Positions 10,049-17,797 of a stretch of 63,185 bases of DNA are shown here, piece after piece. The DNA lies in assembly GCA_017992785.1 (NCBI GenBank), contig JAGONY010000003.1:1-63185 (forward strand), in the 5' to 3' direction. Positions within the stretch are counted from its first letter, which is position 1. Each line of letters begins with the position of its first letter. This DNA comes from Candidatus Omnitrophota bacterium. Lineage in GTDB: Bacteria; Omnitrophota; Gorgyraeia; Pluralincolimonadales; Pluralincolimonadaceae. A program made the position numbers and the translations under genes. The notes below the pieces were generated by a model. It saw only the letters and a program-made list of their open reading frames with translations. It ran no database searches and was not told where the DNA came from.

Positions 10049-12831
10049 TTTTTATATTTCTTTCCGCTCCCGCACGGGCAGGGGTCGTTCCTGCCGACCT
10101 TGGGAGCATCTCTTTCTATGGGAACCTGCCTGACATCTTGTGGAGACGCTTCAGGCGGAGCCCCGTGCCCGTCCTCGGGACGGGAGGCGATCCTCGACGC
10201 GAGCGAACCCATGTCGCGGTGTATCATCTGCTGCGGCACGGAGTCGAAGACGCCCTTGGGTTTCTCCTGGCTGACGACCTGTACCCTGAAGATCAGCTCG
10301 AGCGCGTCATCCTGTATGCTGTTCATCATCTGCTCGAACATAGCGAAACCTTCGTTCTTGTATTCTATGAGCGGGTCCACCTGCCCGTACGCGCGCAGGC
10401 CTATGCCTTCCTTGAGCCCATCCATCGCGTAGAGGTGTTCCTTCCATTTCGAATCTATCATATCGAGCAGTATCGTCTTTTCTATACGGCGGGCGACGTC
10501 GGCGCCGAGAACGAACTCCCTCTTCTCGTAATGCTTGTTTATTATCCCGAGCAGCGCCTCCCTTACCTGTTCGCGCGAGCCCTTGAACAGCTCATCGCGC
10601 CCGGCCGGTAACGCTATGCCGAGCTTCCCGCGGAACCATTCGTCGAGGCCTTTGAAATCCCATTCGTCGGGATGGAGTTTTTCTTCCATGAAACGGCCCA
10701 TCGCGCCGTCGAGGCCGTTCTCCACCGCCGCAGCGACGTATTCGCGCAGGTCCCTGCCTTCGAGGACCGAGCGCCTCTCGGCGTAGATGACCTCCCTCTG
10801 CTTGTTCATTACGTTATCGTATTCGAGGAGCTGTTTCCTGATCTCGAAGTTGTGCGCTTCGACGCGTTTCTGGGCGGTCTCTATCGATTTCGAGACTATC
10901 GGGTGCTCTATCGGCTGGCCCTCTTCCATCCCGAGCTTTTCCATTATGAACTTGATCCTGTCGGAGCCGAATATCCTCATGAGGTCGTCCTCGAGCGAGA
11001 GGTAGAACCTCGACGAACCCGGGTCTCCCTGGCGGCCGCAGCGCCCGCGCAGCTGGTTGTCTATGCGGCGCGCCTCATGGCGCTCGGTTCCGAGCACGTG
11101 AAGGCCGCCCAGTGAAACTACACGGTTGTGCTCGTCCTCGACCTTCGACTTGAACTTCAGGAGCATCTCGGCCTTCTCTTTCGGGTCTATGTCCTTCGGC
11201 TCGATGCCCTTCTGCTTAAAATAGTCCAGCGCCATATATTCGGGGTTGCCGCCGAGAAGGATATCGGTGCCGCGGCCCGCCATGTTCGTGGCGATCGTGA
11301 CGGCCTGGTAACGGCCCGCCTGCGCGATGATGCTCGCTTCCATCTCGTGGTATTTCGCGTTCAGGACCTGATGCGGTATCCCGCGGCGCTGCAACATATG
11401 GCTAAGGCGTTCGGACTTCTCTATCGATATCGTGCCGACGAGCACCGGCTGGCCTTTCTTGTAAAGCTCCGCTATCTCGTTCGCGGCCGCCTCGAACTTC
11501 TCCTTCTCGGTCTTGTATATCGAATCGGGGAAATTCGTCCTGATAAGCGGCTTGTTCGTCGGGACGACTATAACGTCGAGCTTGTATATCTGGCTGAACT
11601 CGTTCGCCTCGGTCGCGGCGGTGCCGGTCATGCCGGCGAGCTTGTCGAACATCCTGAAATAGTTCTGGAACGTGATGGTCGCGAGCGTCTGGTTCTCGCG
11701 CTCGATCTTCACGCCCTCTTTCGCCTCGACCGCCTGGTGCAGGCCGTCGGACCACCTGCGCCCCGGCATCAGGCGCCCGGTGAACTCGTCGACTATTATG
11801 ACCCCGCCGTCCTTGATGACATACTCGACGTCGAGCTTGTAGAGTTCCTTCGCGAGCAGCGCCTTCTCGACGCAGTGCCTCTCCTCGGCGAATTCCATCG
11901 AATGCATGTCCTTGATGCCCCACGCCTTGACGACCTTCGCTTCGCCCTGCTCAGTAAGGTAGACCGCGTGGCTCTTCTCGTCGACAATGTAATCGCCGGT
12001 CTCTTCTTTCGTCTCCTGGTCCTTCTCGCCCTTCTGCAGGCCCCTGACGATATCGGCGGCCCTGTAATATTTCTCGGTGGATTCCTCAGCCGGGCCGGAT
12101 ATGATCAGCGGCGTCCTCGCCTCGTCGACGAGTATCGAGTCGACTTCATCGACGACGGAATAATGCAGGTTGCGCTGGACCATGTCCTCGAGCCGGTACT
12201 TCATATTATCGCGCAGGTAATCGAAACCGAATTCGTTGTTCGTGCCGTATGTTATGTCGCTGCGGTAGGCGGCCTGGCGGTCCCTGTCGTTCATGTCGTG
12301 CTGTATCATGCCGACGGTCAGCCCGAGGAACTCGAATATCGGGCCCATCCAGTACCTGTCGCGTTTCGCGAGGTAATCGTTGACCGTCACTATGTGCACG
12401 CCGAGGCCCGTAAGCGCGTTAAGGTATGCCGGCAGCGTAGCGACGAGCGTCTTTCCTTCGCCGGTCGTCATCTCAGCGATCTTGCCCTCGTGCAGCACCA
12501 TTCCGCCCATAAGCTGCACGTCGAAATGGCGCATGCCCGTCGTCCTCCTGCTCGCCTCGCGCACGACGGCGAACGCCTCCGGCAGTATCTCCTCGAGAGC
12601 GTCCATCTCGAGCTTGCGCCTCTCGTCCTTACCCATCGAGGCGAGGTTCTGGCCCTTGAACTTATCCCTGAGCCGCGCGCGGTATTCATCCGTCTTCGCG
12701 CGCAGCTGCGCGTCCGATAATTTGGAGACCTTCTCCTCGAACGAGTTTACCAGCGCGACCTTCGGCCTCAGCCGCTTGATCTCCCTGTCGTTATGCGTTC
12801 CTACAACCGCCGAAAAAATATTACCTATCAT
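10033..12831 (-). CDS. secA: Preprotein translocase ATPase SecA
   Basis: A 932-aa motor of Sec secretion. It shows Walker [12 protein letters not shown], the DEAD-like [20 protein letters not shown] block, the second nucleotide-binding fold ending in [10 protein letters not shown], the [13 protein letters not shown] motif, helical scaffold and wing regions, and a C-terminal SecB/lipid-binding zinc motif [13 protein letters not shown]. Length is normal. Its start overlaps the prfB stop (ATGA) and its tail overlaps lnt. Many secreted proteins elsewhere in the window depend on it. Confidence 0.98.
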   Translation of the reverse strand: MIGNIFSAVVGTHNDREIKRLRPKVALVNSFEEKVSKLSDAQLRAKTDEYRARLRDKFKGQNLASMGKDERRKLEMDALEEILPEAFAVVREASRRTTGMRHFDVQLMGGMVLHEGKIAEMTTGEGKTLVATLPAYLNALTGLGVHIVTVNDYLAKRDRYWMGPIFEFLGLTVGMIQHDMNDRDRQAAYRSDITYGTNNEFGFDYLRDNMKYRLEDMVQRNLHYSVVDEVDSILVDEARTPLIISGPAEESTEKYYRAADIVRGLQKGEKDQETKEETGDYIVDEKSHAVYLTEQGEAKVVKAWGIKDMHSMEFAEERHCVEKALLAKELYKLDVEYVIKDGGVIIVDEFTGRLMPGRRWSDGLHQAVEAKEGVKIERENQTLATITFQNYFRMFDKLAGMTGTAATEANEFSQIYKLDVIVVPTNKPLIRTNFPDSIYKTEKEKFEAAANEIAELYKKGQPVLVGTISIEKSERLSHMLQRRGIPHQVLNAKYHEMEASIIAQAGRYQAVTIATNMAGRGTDILLGGNPEYMALDYFKQKGIEPKDIDPKEKAEMLLKFKSKVEDEHNRVVSLGGLHVLGTERHEARRIDNQLRGRCGRQGDPGSSRFYLSLEDDLMRIFGSDRIKFIMEKLGMEEGQPIEHPIVSKSIETAQKRVEAHNFEIRKQLLEYDNVMNKQREVIYAERRSVLEGRDLREYVAAAVENGLDGAMGRFMEEKLHPDEWDFKGLDEWFRGKLGIALPAGRDELFKGSREQVREALLGIINKHYEKREFVLGADVARRIEKTILLDMIDSKWKEHLYAMDGLKEGIGLRAYGQVDPLIEYKNEGFAMFEQMMNSIQDDALELIFRVQVVSQEKPKGVFDSVPQQMIHRDMGSLASRIASRPEDGHGAPPEASPQDVRQVPIERDAPKVGRNDPCPCGSGKKYKKCCGA

Positions 12832-13935
12832 TTTTTATCCTTATCCGCTGACCATTTCACGTACGCTTCAATCAATTCACCGAGCTCGCCGTCGAGCACC
12901 TGGTTTGCCTTTCCGGTCTCGAATTCCGTCCTGTGGTCCTTGACCATCATATACGGGTGCAGCACATAAGAGCGTATCTGGCTGCCCCACTCTATCTTCT
13001 GCTTCTCCGAATACATCGACTTAAGTTTCTCTTCCTGCTCCTGCTGCTTCTTCTCGAACAGCCGCGCCTTCAGGACCTTTATCGCCGAGTGCTTGTTCTT
13101 CAGCTGGGAGCGCTCGTTCTGGCACTGCACGACGAGCCCCGTCGGGATATGCGTTATCCTGACGGCGGAGTCGGTCGTGTTGACGCCCTGGCCTCCCGGG
13201 CCCGACGCGCGGTAAACGTCTATGCGCAGATCTTTCTCTTCGACCTGTATGTCTATATCGTCCTCGACCTCGGGGATCACGTCCACCGACGCGAAAGACG
13301 TGTGGCGCCTCTTGTTCGAATCGAACGGCGATATCCTGACGAGCCGGTGGACGCCGCGCTCGGACTTCAGGTAGCCGAACGCGTAATCCCCCTTCACGAG
13401 CATCGTGACGTTCTTCGCGCCCGCCTCCTCGCCCTCGAGATAGTCAAGGACTTCAACTTTGAAGCCCCTGTTCTGCGCGTAGCGGACATACATGCGGAAG
13501 AGCATCGCGGCCCAATCGCACGACTCGGTGCCTCCGGCGCCCGCGTTTATCGAGAGGATCGCCGCGGACCTGTCGTGCTCGCCCGAAAATAAGGCGGTGA
13601 ACTCGATGCCGGCAATCTTCTTCGCGAGGTTTTCGAGGTCACTCAAAAGCTGGGATATCGAGGCGCTGTCGGACGATTCCGTTATGCCCGCAAGCCCGGC
13701 GAGGTCATCAAGCTCCCTGGCGGATGCCTCCCACGGCTCAAGCTTCGCCTTGAGGGATTTCATCTCCTGGATGGTCTTGTTGGCCTTCTGCTGGTCGTCC
13801 CAGAAACCCGGGGCGGCCATCCGCTCTTCGTATTCTTTTATCTTCGTCCCGGCGGTATCAAGGTCAAAGATACCTCCGCAGGTTGGCGAGCGTGGTTTTG
13901 GCTTCTTCTATCTTCTTTTTCAGGTCTTCTAACAT
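12828..13935 (-). CDS. prfB: Peptide chain release factor 2, expressed by programmed +1 frameshift
   Basis: RF2 reads UGA and UAA stop codons. ATG at 13935 opens a 23-codon frame ending at TGA (13866-13864). A +1 shift at CTT-TGA-C joins it to the main frame, giving about 368 aa, the normal RF2 length. The main part has the SPF codon-recognition motif ([13 protein letters not shown]) and the GGQ peptidyl-hydrolysis motif ([15 protein letters not shown]). A main-frame Met (codon for MAAPGFWDD, 13820) would give a protein truncated at the N-terminus. The ATG lies directly after a promoter -10 box, with no ribosome-binding site. secA follows with a four-base overlap. Confidence 0.96.
13863..13878 (-). 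promoter_or_regulatory. prfB autoregulatory +1 frameshift site
   Basis: The minus strand reads CGG AGG TAT CTT TGA C. This matches the E. coli prfB recoding site AGG GGG TAT CTT TGA C: a Shine-Dalgarno-like AGG, then the CTT slippery codon, then a poorly terminating TGA followed by C. When RF2 is scarce the ribosome slips from CTT to TTT and continues with GAC. Conservation of both frame and protein homology across the shift makes a sequencing error unlikely. Confidence 0.96.
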
Positions 13936-13941
13936 GGGAAA

Positions 13942-13970
13942 ATTATACCAATTCGGGGGGTTTAAAACAA
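13942..13970 (-). promoter_or_regulatory. Promoter of prfB operon, leaderless type
   Basis: On the minus strand TTGTTT (13970-13965), a 17-nt spacer and TATAAT (13947-13942) are followed by six nucleotides and then the prfB ATG. The predicted start of transcription falls on or next to the ATG, so the mRNA would have no 5' leader, consistent with the absence of a Shine-Dalgarno sequence. The -10 box is perfect; the -35 box is only a partial match. Confidence 0.7.
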
Positions 13971-14435
13971 GGACAATAAATCGCTTTTTCCGGCTTTGAC
14001 CGTCGCGCCGGGGGCTATGCCGTTCTTCGTGAACCAGCCGCGGTTGGCCTCGAGCGCGAAGCGGATTTTGCGGGATACCTATAAGACCGGCGTCTCGTCC
14101 AGGGGGGCCATATCGCGGATCTCGAGAATGACGCCGGCGCTGTCTATGAAAGCTACCGACAGCGGGATGTGCGTGTCTTTCATGTACATCATCATCTGCT
14201 GCGGCCGGTCGTAAAGGAAGAGCATCCCTTCGTCTTCCCCGAGTTCCTGGCGGTGCATCAATCCCGCCTCCTTCTGCTGCTGGGTCCTGGCGAGTTCGAC
14301 TTTAAGGGCCTTTGGGCCGACCTGTAGTATAGTTATAGGGAGCGCGGCGGGGATACCCGCGAACGGCAGGAGTATTGCGGAAGCAAGCACGCAGACCGCA
14401 AGCAGCGAGCGAAACGGGATCTTTGCCGGGATCAA
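13962..14435 (-). pseudogene. DUF192 family exported protein interrupted by an in-frame TAG
   Basis: TTG at 14435, with AGAGGA six bases upstream, starts a protein with a signal-peptide-like N-terminus (PFRSLLAVCVLASAILLPF) and a DUF192 domain (ARTQQQKEAGLMHRQEL, MLFLYDR, YMKDTHIPLSVAFID, LDETPV). A TAG follows at 14081-14079, but the same frame continues with RFALEANRGWFTKNGI, the expected end of DUF192, to TAA at 13962. One base change from a Tyr codon would explain it. An earlier in-frame Met at 14504 exists but lies inside the neighbouring gene. It may be a decaying gene, a readthrough product or an assembly error. DUF192 proteins are small secreted proteins of unclear function. Confidence 0.75.
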
Positions 14436-14857
14436 GTGTTGTCCTCTACTGTGTATGCCCCGGCCTTGAACGGCACACTTGCCATCCCGGAACAAATTTT
14501 CCATTGCCCACTTTCTTTGGTGAGCGTCAGGGCATAGCGAAAAAGCGCTTTAACTTCTTTTCCTCCGGTTTGGTAAGAAATCGGCAATTCAACGAGAACA
14601 CTGGCAAGCGTGGAAAGCGCTTCAACATGGAATCGGCGATGCTGTCCCCAGTGAATATTGGTCATGTTCTCAAAGTCGCGTTTGAAAGCAGCGCTCATTT
14701 CATCGCGTGTCTTAAAAACCTCGTTTTCATTGGTTCCAAATATAAGGATCGGGCTTGAAACCGATATCAAAGACATACACCTCTCGATGCTTTTCTGCGC
14801 GTAACTATCAAGGAAATCCTTGACCACATCCGATACGGCCTGTTTTTCATTAGTCAT
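14432..14857 (-). CDS. SnoaL/NTF2-like small protein (cassette gene)
   Basis: A 141-aa cytoplasmic protein with the pattern of NTF2-fold SnoaL-like/DUF4440 proteins. An N-terminal helix (VVKDFLDSYAQKSIERCMSL) is followed by a strand, FGTNENEVFKTRDEM, and a sheet ending in YALTLTKESGQWKICSG. Such proteins are often small-molecule isomerases or binding proteins; no catalytic residues can be assigned. AGGAG lies 7 nt before the ATG. Codon use is more AT-rich than the flanks. Its stop overlaps the TTG of the DUF192 gene and no attC follows, so it may be the truncated last cassette. Confidence 0.75.
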   Translation of the reverse strand: MTNEKQAVSDVVKDFLDSYAQKSIERCMSLISVSSPILIFGTNENEVFKTRDEMSAAFKRDFENMTNIHWGQHRRFHVEALSTLASVLVELPISYQTGGKEVKALFRYALTLTKESGQWKICSGMASVPFKAGAYTVEDNT

Positions 14858-14877
14858 TGTTTCACTCCTTTCTGTTA

Positions 14878-14953
14878 GTCGAACATTTGAACTCAGCGGC
14901 TGCGACCATTAAAACAGGATGCCAGCACCGTCCGCTGGAGTGAATTGTTAGGC
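14878..14953 (-). repeat. attC site after the TPR lipoprotein cassette
   Basis: On the minus strand the box GCCTAAC (14953-14947) overlaps the TAG stop of the TPR gene. It is followed by AATTCACTCCAGCGGACG, a variable centre, GCCGCTGAGTTCAAAT and the terminal box GTTCGAC (14884-14878). The CAGCGGACG and CCGCTGA arms pair imperfectly, as in attC hairpins. The terminal box deviates from GTTRRRY at its fourth base. Total length 76 bp. Confidence 0.7.
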
Positions 14954-15702
14954 TATTTATTTCTTCCTGAAGCTTTTTTTAGTTCCTCGATAAATTGAGG
15001 GTCGGCTTTTCCTCCCAATACTTCCATTTTATGTATATCCGCCCATGCTTTATCGTAATCTTTTTTGTAGAAATATGCGATTGCCCTATTGTTAAATAGG
15101 TTAGGAGAATCGGGGAATAGTTTCATTGCTTTATTAAAATCTTCTACCGCGAGGTCCTGCTTGCCAACGCTGCTATATGCTAAACCGCGGCTACAATATA
15201 TTTCCCACAGATTAGGATCAATCTCTATTCCTTTTGTATAATCTGCAATAGCTTGGTATTGATCGCCCATTTTGGCATATGATATTCCGCGAGTACAATA
15301 TGCTGTGGCAAACTTTGGGTTTAACTCGATGGCTTTTGTGAAGTCTAATATGGCTTTATTGTTCTCACCTTTCAAATCGTAGGCTCCTCCGCGCTTCCAG
15401 TAAGTATCGGGGTCTTTAGGATTAATCGTTATGGCTTTATTGAAATCCGAGAAAGCCTTTTTAAATTCTTTCTTCATGGCATAGGCAGCACCTCGCTGCC
15501 TGTATGCTTCCGCATAGTTAGAATCGATCGAAATGGCCTTATTTAGTTCGGCTATTGATTCATCAAACTTATTTTGTGTTGCGTATTCCCATGCTTTATC
15601 ATATGCCGCTTTTGCGTTTCCTTTTTCCGGAGCGCTATATTTACAGGAAGTTAAAAATAATGAAAACAGCACCAAAATTGCTAATATTTTATAATTCCGC
15701 AT
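14953..15702 (-). CDS. TPR-repeat lipoprotein (cassette gene)
   Basis: A 249-aa secreted lipoprotein: basic start, hydrophobic segment (ILAILVLFSLF) and lipobox LTSC with the cysteine near residue 20. The rest is about six tetratricopeptide repeats with the usual W/Y, G-Y and A spacing (YAEAYRQRGAAY, DTYWKRGGAYDLKG, ATAYCTRGISY, EIYCSRGLAYSS, NLFNNRAIAYF). TPR arrays bind protein partners; none is indicated here. GC is clearly lower than in the flanking operons. It is bounded by attC-type sites on both sides. Confidence 0.85.
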   Translation of the reverse strand: MRNYKILAILVLFSLFLTSCKYSAPEKGNAKAAYDKAWEYATQNKFDESIAELNKAISIDSNYAEAYRQRGAAYAMKKEFKKAFSDFNKAITINPKDPDTYWKRGGAYDLKGENNKAILDFTKAIELNPKFATAYCTRGISYAKMGDQYQAIADYTKGIEIDPNLWEIYCSRGLAYSSVGKQDLAVEDFNKAMKLFPDSPNLFNNRAIAYFYKKDYDKAWADIHKMEVLGGKADPQFIEELKKASGRNK

Positions 15703-15723
15703 TATTACTCATCCTTATTTTTC

Positions 15724-15780
15724 GCCTAACGCAAAAATCAGCGGCGGCTGAAAGACGTCCGCTGGATTGCCTTGTTGGGT
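15724..15780 (-). repeat. attC site after the methyltransferase cassette
   Basis: The cleanest of the three sites, 57 bp, the size of short integron attC sites. The minus strand reads ACCCAAC (15780-15774), AAGGCAATCCAGCGGACG, a short centre, CCGCCGCTGATTTTTGC and GTTAGGC (15730-15724). Both outer boxes fit RYYYAAC and GTTRRRY, and the inner arms CAGCGGACG and CCGCCGCTG pair with bulges. It begins seven bases after the upstream gene's stop and ends just before the TPR gene's ribosome-binding region. Confidence 0.85.
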
Positions 15781-15786
15781 GCCGCT

Positions 15787-16335
15787 TTAAAAAAAGAGAT
15801 ATCGGGGCACCCTTTTTGAATAATTCTCAAAAGTCACGCCATACTTGTCCTTACAGATCCGCTCTTCCGCCAGAATCATCAGGTGTTGAAACAAGCTGGC
15901 AATAAACAGGTATGCGACCAGCATGATATTGGCGGTCGCAAGACAAATCCCTAAGAAGACAATTGTTGCGCTCACATACAGCGGGTTTCTCGTAAAGCGA
16001 TACGGTCCTTCTCGAAACAAATCGTCACGCGGTGTTTCAATTATTACCTTGAGCGAAACAACAAAGGCGACTATGCCAAAGATGTAAAGCAGGATACCAA
16101 GGTATAAAAGAGGAAGTGTTTTGGTGAACGGTGTCCATACAGTCGCGATCATGAACGGATATGGTGCTATAGACGCAAGAATGGTGAAGACTCTTTCTTT
16201 CCTGGTATACCCGGTCATATCAGACATTCTCTTGGCTATATCCTTCTTCGTACCCATGAAAAAAATTCCAAGAACTGCAAATAGTAGAGAAAGAGGCCAT
16301 GCATTCCAGACAGATAGTTTAAATATCGACATCAT
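15787..16335 (-). CDS. Isoprenylcysteine carboxyl methyltransferase-like membrane protein (cassette gene)
   Basis: A 182-aa protein with about five membrane segments and the C-terminal signature of the ICMT/PEMT methyltransferase superfamily: GPYRFTRNPLYVSATIVFLG, then EERICKDKYGVTFENYSKRVPRYL. These enzymes use S-adenosylmethionine to methylate lipid-like or cysteine substrates at the membrane. The substrate is unknown; bacterial members are diverse. A cassette gene bounded by attC sites, with AT-rich codon use. Confidence 0.85.
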   Translation of the reverse strand: MMSIFKLSVWNAWPLSLLFAVLGIFFMGTKKDIAKRMSDMTGYTRKERVFTILASIAPYPFMIATVWTPFTKTLPLLYLGILLYIFGIVAFVVSLKVIIETPRDDLFREGPYRFTRNPLYVSATIVFLGICLATANIMLVAYLFIASLFQHLMILAEERICKDKYGVTFENYSKRVPRYLFF

Positions 16336-16345
16336 TTTCTTTTAC

Positions 16346-16410
16346 ACCCAACATTTGAACTCAGCGGCGGCGACCCCGGGTCGCCGATAGCCTGAAACGC
16401 CTGGTTAGAG
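16346..16410 (-). repeat. attC site after the P-loop kinase cassette
   Basis: 65 bp. The minus strand starts with CTCTAAC (16410-16404), overlapping the TAA stop of the kinase gene, continues through CAGGCGTTTCAGGC, a GC-rich centre GGCGACCCGGGGTCGCC that is itself palindromic, then GCCGCTGAGTTCAAAT and the box GTTGGGT (16352-16346). The GCCGCTGAGTTCAAAT arm is identical to that of the site at 14878-14953, so the sites are related although the genes are not. Confidence 0.8.
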
Positions 16411-16929
16411 CCTCTCTTCAATTCGTTGAAGAGCTGAAGCCACGTCTTCCCGTGAAGTATTGATGTGGAGCACATTCGTCGATTCTGGTTTGTAGTCAGT
16501 ATCGAGGTCGTGGCTCTTGCAAACATCCAGGATCGTCTCCGCCTTAGTGATCTTCGATGTCGCGATTCTGGATTCGTCGGAACATCGCCGCGCAGAGTCT
16601 TCAATAGTGCAATGTAGTTGAACGATCAACGGGAACTCTTCATTGGTTAATGCGGCCTCATATTGGATCATGATCTCGTTGTCATGTGGATGATCGTAAA
16701 CCATTGTGAATATCGTTGGCACGTTGGCTTGTGCCGCCATGGTCAGCACGGTCTTTCTGAGGGCGTGGAGCAGGTCATTCGGGATTCGGGTCTGATCTGC
16801 TGTCAGGACAGTCACCGCGTCAATTGAACGATGATTATCAAACAGAAAATATCCACGCCTTGCGGCCAATTCCTTTGCAAGAGTCAACTTGCCTGCCGCT
16901 GGAGGTCCGATGATTATTATGTTTCTCAT
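16405..16929 (-). CDS. P-loop NTPase, small-molecule kinase-like (cassette gene)
   Basis: A 174-aa protein with an N-terminal Walker A motif IIIIGPPAAGKLT (GxxxxGK with L instead of S/T next to T). The overall size fits adenylate/shikimate-kinase-like or AAA_33-type small kinases. The second half has SARRCSDESRIATSKI, which could be a lid region, and the polypeptide ends in a helical NTSREDVASALQRIEERL. The substrate cannot be read from sequence. It is the first cassette of the array in the transcription direction, and the sequence at its upstream edge is the exact complement of its own 3' attC box. Confidence 0.8.
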   Translation of the reverse strand: MRNIIIIGPPAAGKLTLAKELAARRGYFLFDNHRSIDAVTVLTADQTRIPNDLLHALRKTVLTMAAQANVPTIFTMVYDHPHDNEIMIQYEAALTNEEFPLIVQLHCTIEDSARRCSDESRIATSKITKAETILDVCKSHDLDTDYKPESTNVLHINTSREDVASALQRIEERL

Positions 16930-16975
16930 TTCCTTGGCTCTAACATATAATATACGAATTCACTTTTCCGTGTAT

Positions 16976-17410
16976 TTACTCCAATTCCTGCCCGAGATAT
17001 ATCGACGAGCGCGGGGCGTGGTATGCCAGCATCACAAGGGCAAATCCGGCGAAGTAAAGCATGTCCTTGACGAAATAACCGTTGAAACGCAGGACGAGCC
17101 CGAGTATCGCAATCGCCTCCGACAGCGCCCATACGGCCACAAAAACGGTCATTGTCCTCTTTATCTCCTCGGGGCTTCCGGGTTTTAACTTCCCCTTCCG
17201 GAGCAGGCCCGTCAGCGCATATCTCCTCATGGCAACCGATATCGCAGCCATCACGACGGATTCGATGGCGAAGATTGTCATCAGCGGTTTCGGCGCCACC
17301 CCAACCTCGGGCATGTAATTCACGGTGGCCGTGCACGCGATAAAAAGATACAGGAATATGGCCGCTACAAATGACGCCCATATCACCCAAAGCATCACGC
17401 CGCGGTTCAT
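16976..17410 (-). CDS. Four-helix membrane protein of unknown function
   Basis: A 144-aa protein with four hydrophobic segments at about residues 5-28, 42-60, 88-104 and 115-133. I do not recognise the family. The start overlaps the REC-protein stop (ATGA), so the two are probably co-translated. GC and codon use match the host genes, unlike the cassette array 30 bp downstream, so this is the last resident gene before the array boundary at 16944. Confidence 0.7.
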   Translation of the reverse strand: MNRGVMLWVIWASFVAAIFLYLFIACTATVNYMPEVGVAPKPLMTIFAIESVVMAAISVAMRRYALTGLLRKGKLKPGSPEEIKRTMTVFVAVWALSEAIAILGLVLRFNGYFVKDMLYFAGFALVMLAYHAPRSSIYLGQELE

Positions 17411-17787
17411 TCTTTTTCCTTATACGAGAGCGCCTTGTGTATCTCCTGTTTGACCTGCTCGAGGTCGAACGGCTTGGTCAGGTAGCCGATAACGCCGAGG
17501 TTGTACGCCTTCTTTATGTCGGTATACCCTCCGAGCGCGGAGATGATCACTATCGGTATGGCTTGCGTTACGGGATCCTTATTAAGCATCTCGCAGACCT
17601 CGAACCCGCCGATATCCGGCATCATCAGGTCGAGCAAAATGAGGTCGGGCGCGAAGAGCCGGACCTTCTCGACCACATTCCTCGCGTCATTGAACGCCTC
17701 GACCTGGAACTCCCCGCCGGCTTCCAGGCTCTTCTTCAGGAAGAACGCGAAATCCGCCTCATCGTCGATGATAAGGATCTTACTCAT
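17407..17787 (-). CDS. Stand-alone response regulator receiver (REC) protein
   Basis: A 126-aa CheY-like receiver with no output domain. It begins ILIIDDEADFA (acidic pair), has the phosphoacceptor Asp in LILLDLMMPD, the IVIISA strand with the conserved Ser and the conserved Lys in YLTKPF. An upstream in-frame Met at 17820 exists, but GGAGG lies 4 nt before the Met at 17787 and the longer version would overlap the previous gene, so 17787 is chosen. No histidine kinase gene is nearby; the partner kinase must be elsewhere. Confidence 0.92.
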   Translation of the reverse strand: MSKILIIDDEADFAFFLKKSLEAGGEFQVEAFNDARNVVEKVRLFAPDLILLDLMMPDIGGFEVCEMLNKDPVTQAIPIVIISALGGYTDIKKAYNLGVIGYLTKPFDLEQVKQEIHKALSYKEKE

Positions 17788-17797
17788 CTCTCCTCCG

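Larger units (their letters stand above)
14432..16944 (-). mobile_element. Integron-type gene cassette array lacking integrase (CALIN-like)
   Basis: Four short, unrelated genes with lower GC than the surroundings lie head to tail. Three of them end at sites with the attC layout: an RYYYAAC-like box at the stop codon, imperfect inverted arms containing CAGCGGACG and CCGCTGA, then a GTT box just before the next gene. Cassette logic holds. The first box of the kinase cassette (GGCTCTAAC) is the complement of the sequence at its own 5' edge (GTTAGAGCC, 16944-16936). The same match holds for the methyltransferase cassette (GTTGGGTG) and the TPR cassette (GTTAGGC). No integrase or attI is in the window; the right neighbour is an ordinary membrane-protein gene. 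The leftmost cassette has no recognisable attC and runs into the DUF192 gene. Confidence 0.8.

Noticed and set aside
14290-14310. GTCGAAC as a possible attC box for the SnoaL-like cassette
   Set aside because: It lies within conserved DUF192 coding sequence (LKVELA) with no matching arm or GTT box downstream.
14079-14504. DUF192 frame starting at the Met at 14504
   Set aside because: The first 23 codons lie inside the SnoaL-like cassette gene and encode no recognisable signal; TTG 14435 has a better ribosome-binding site and gives a clean signal peptide.
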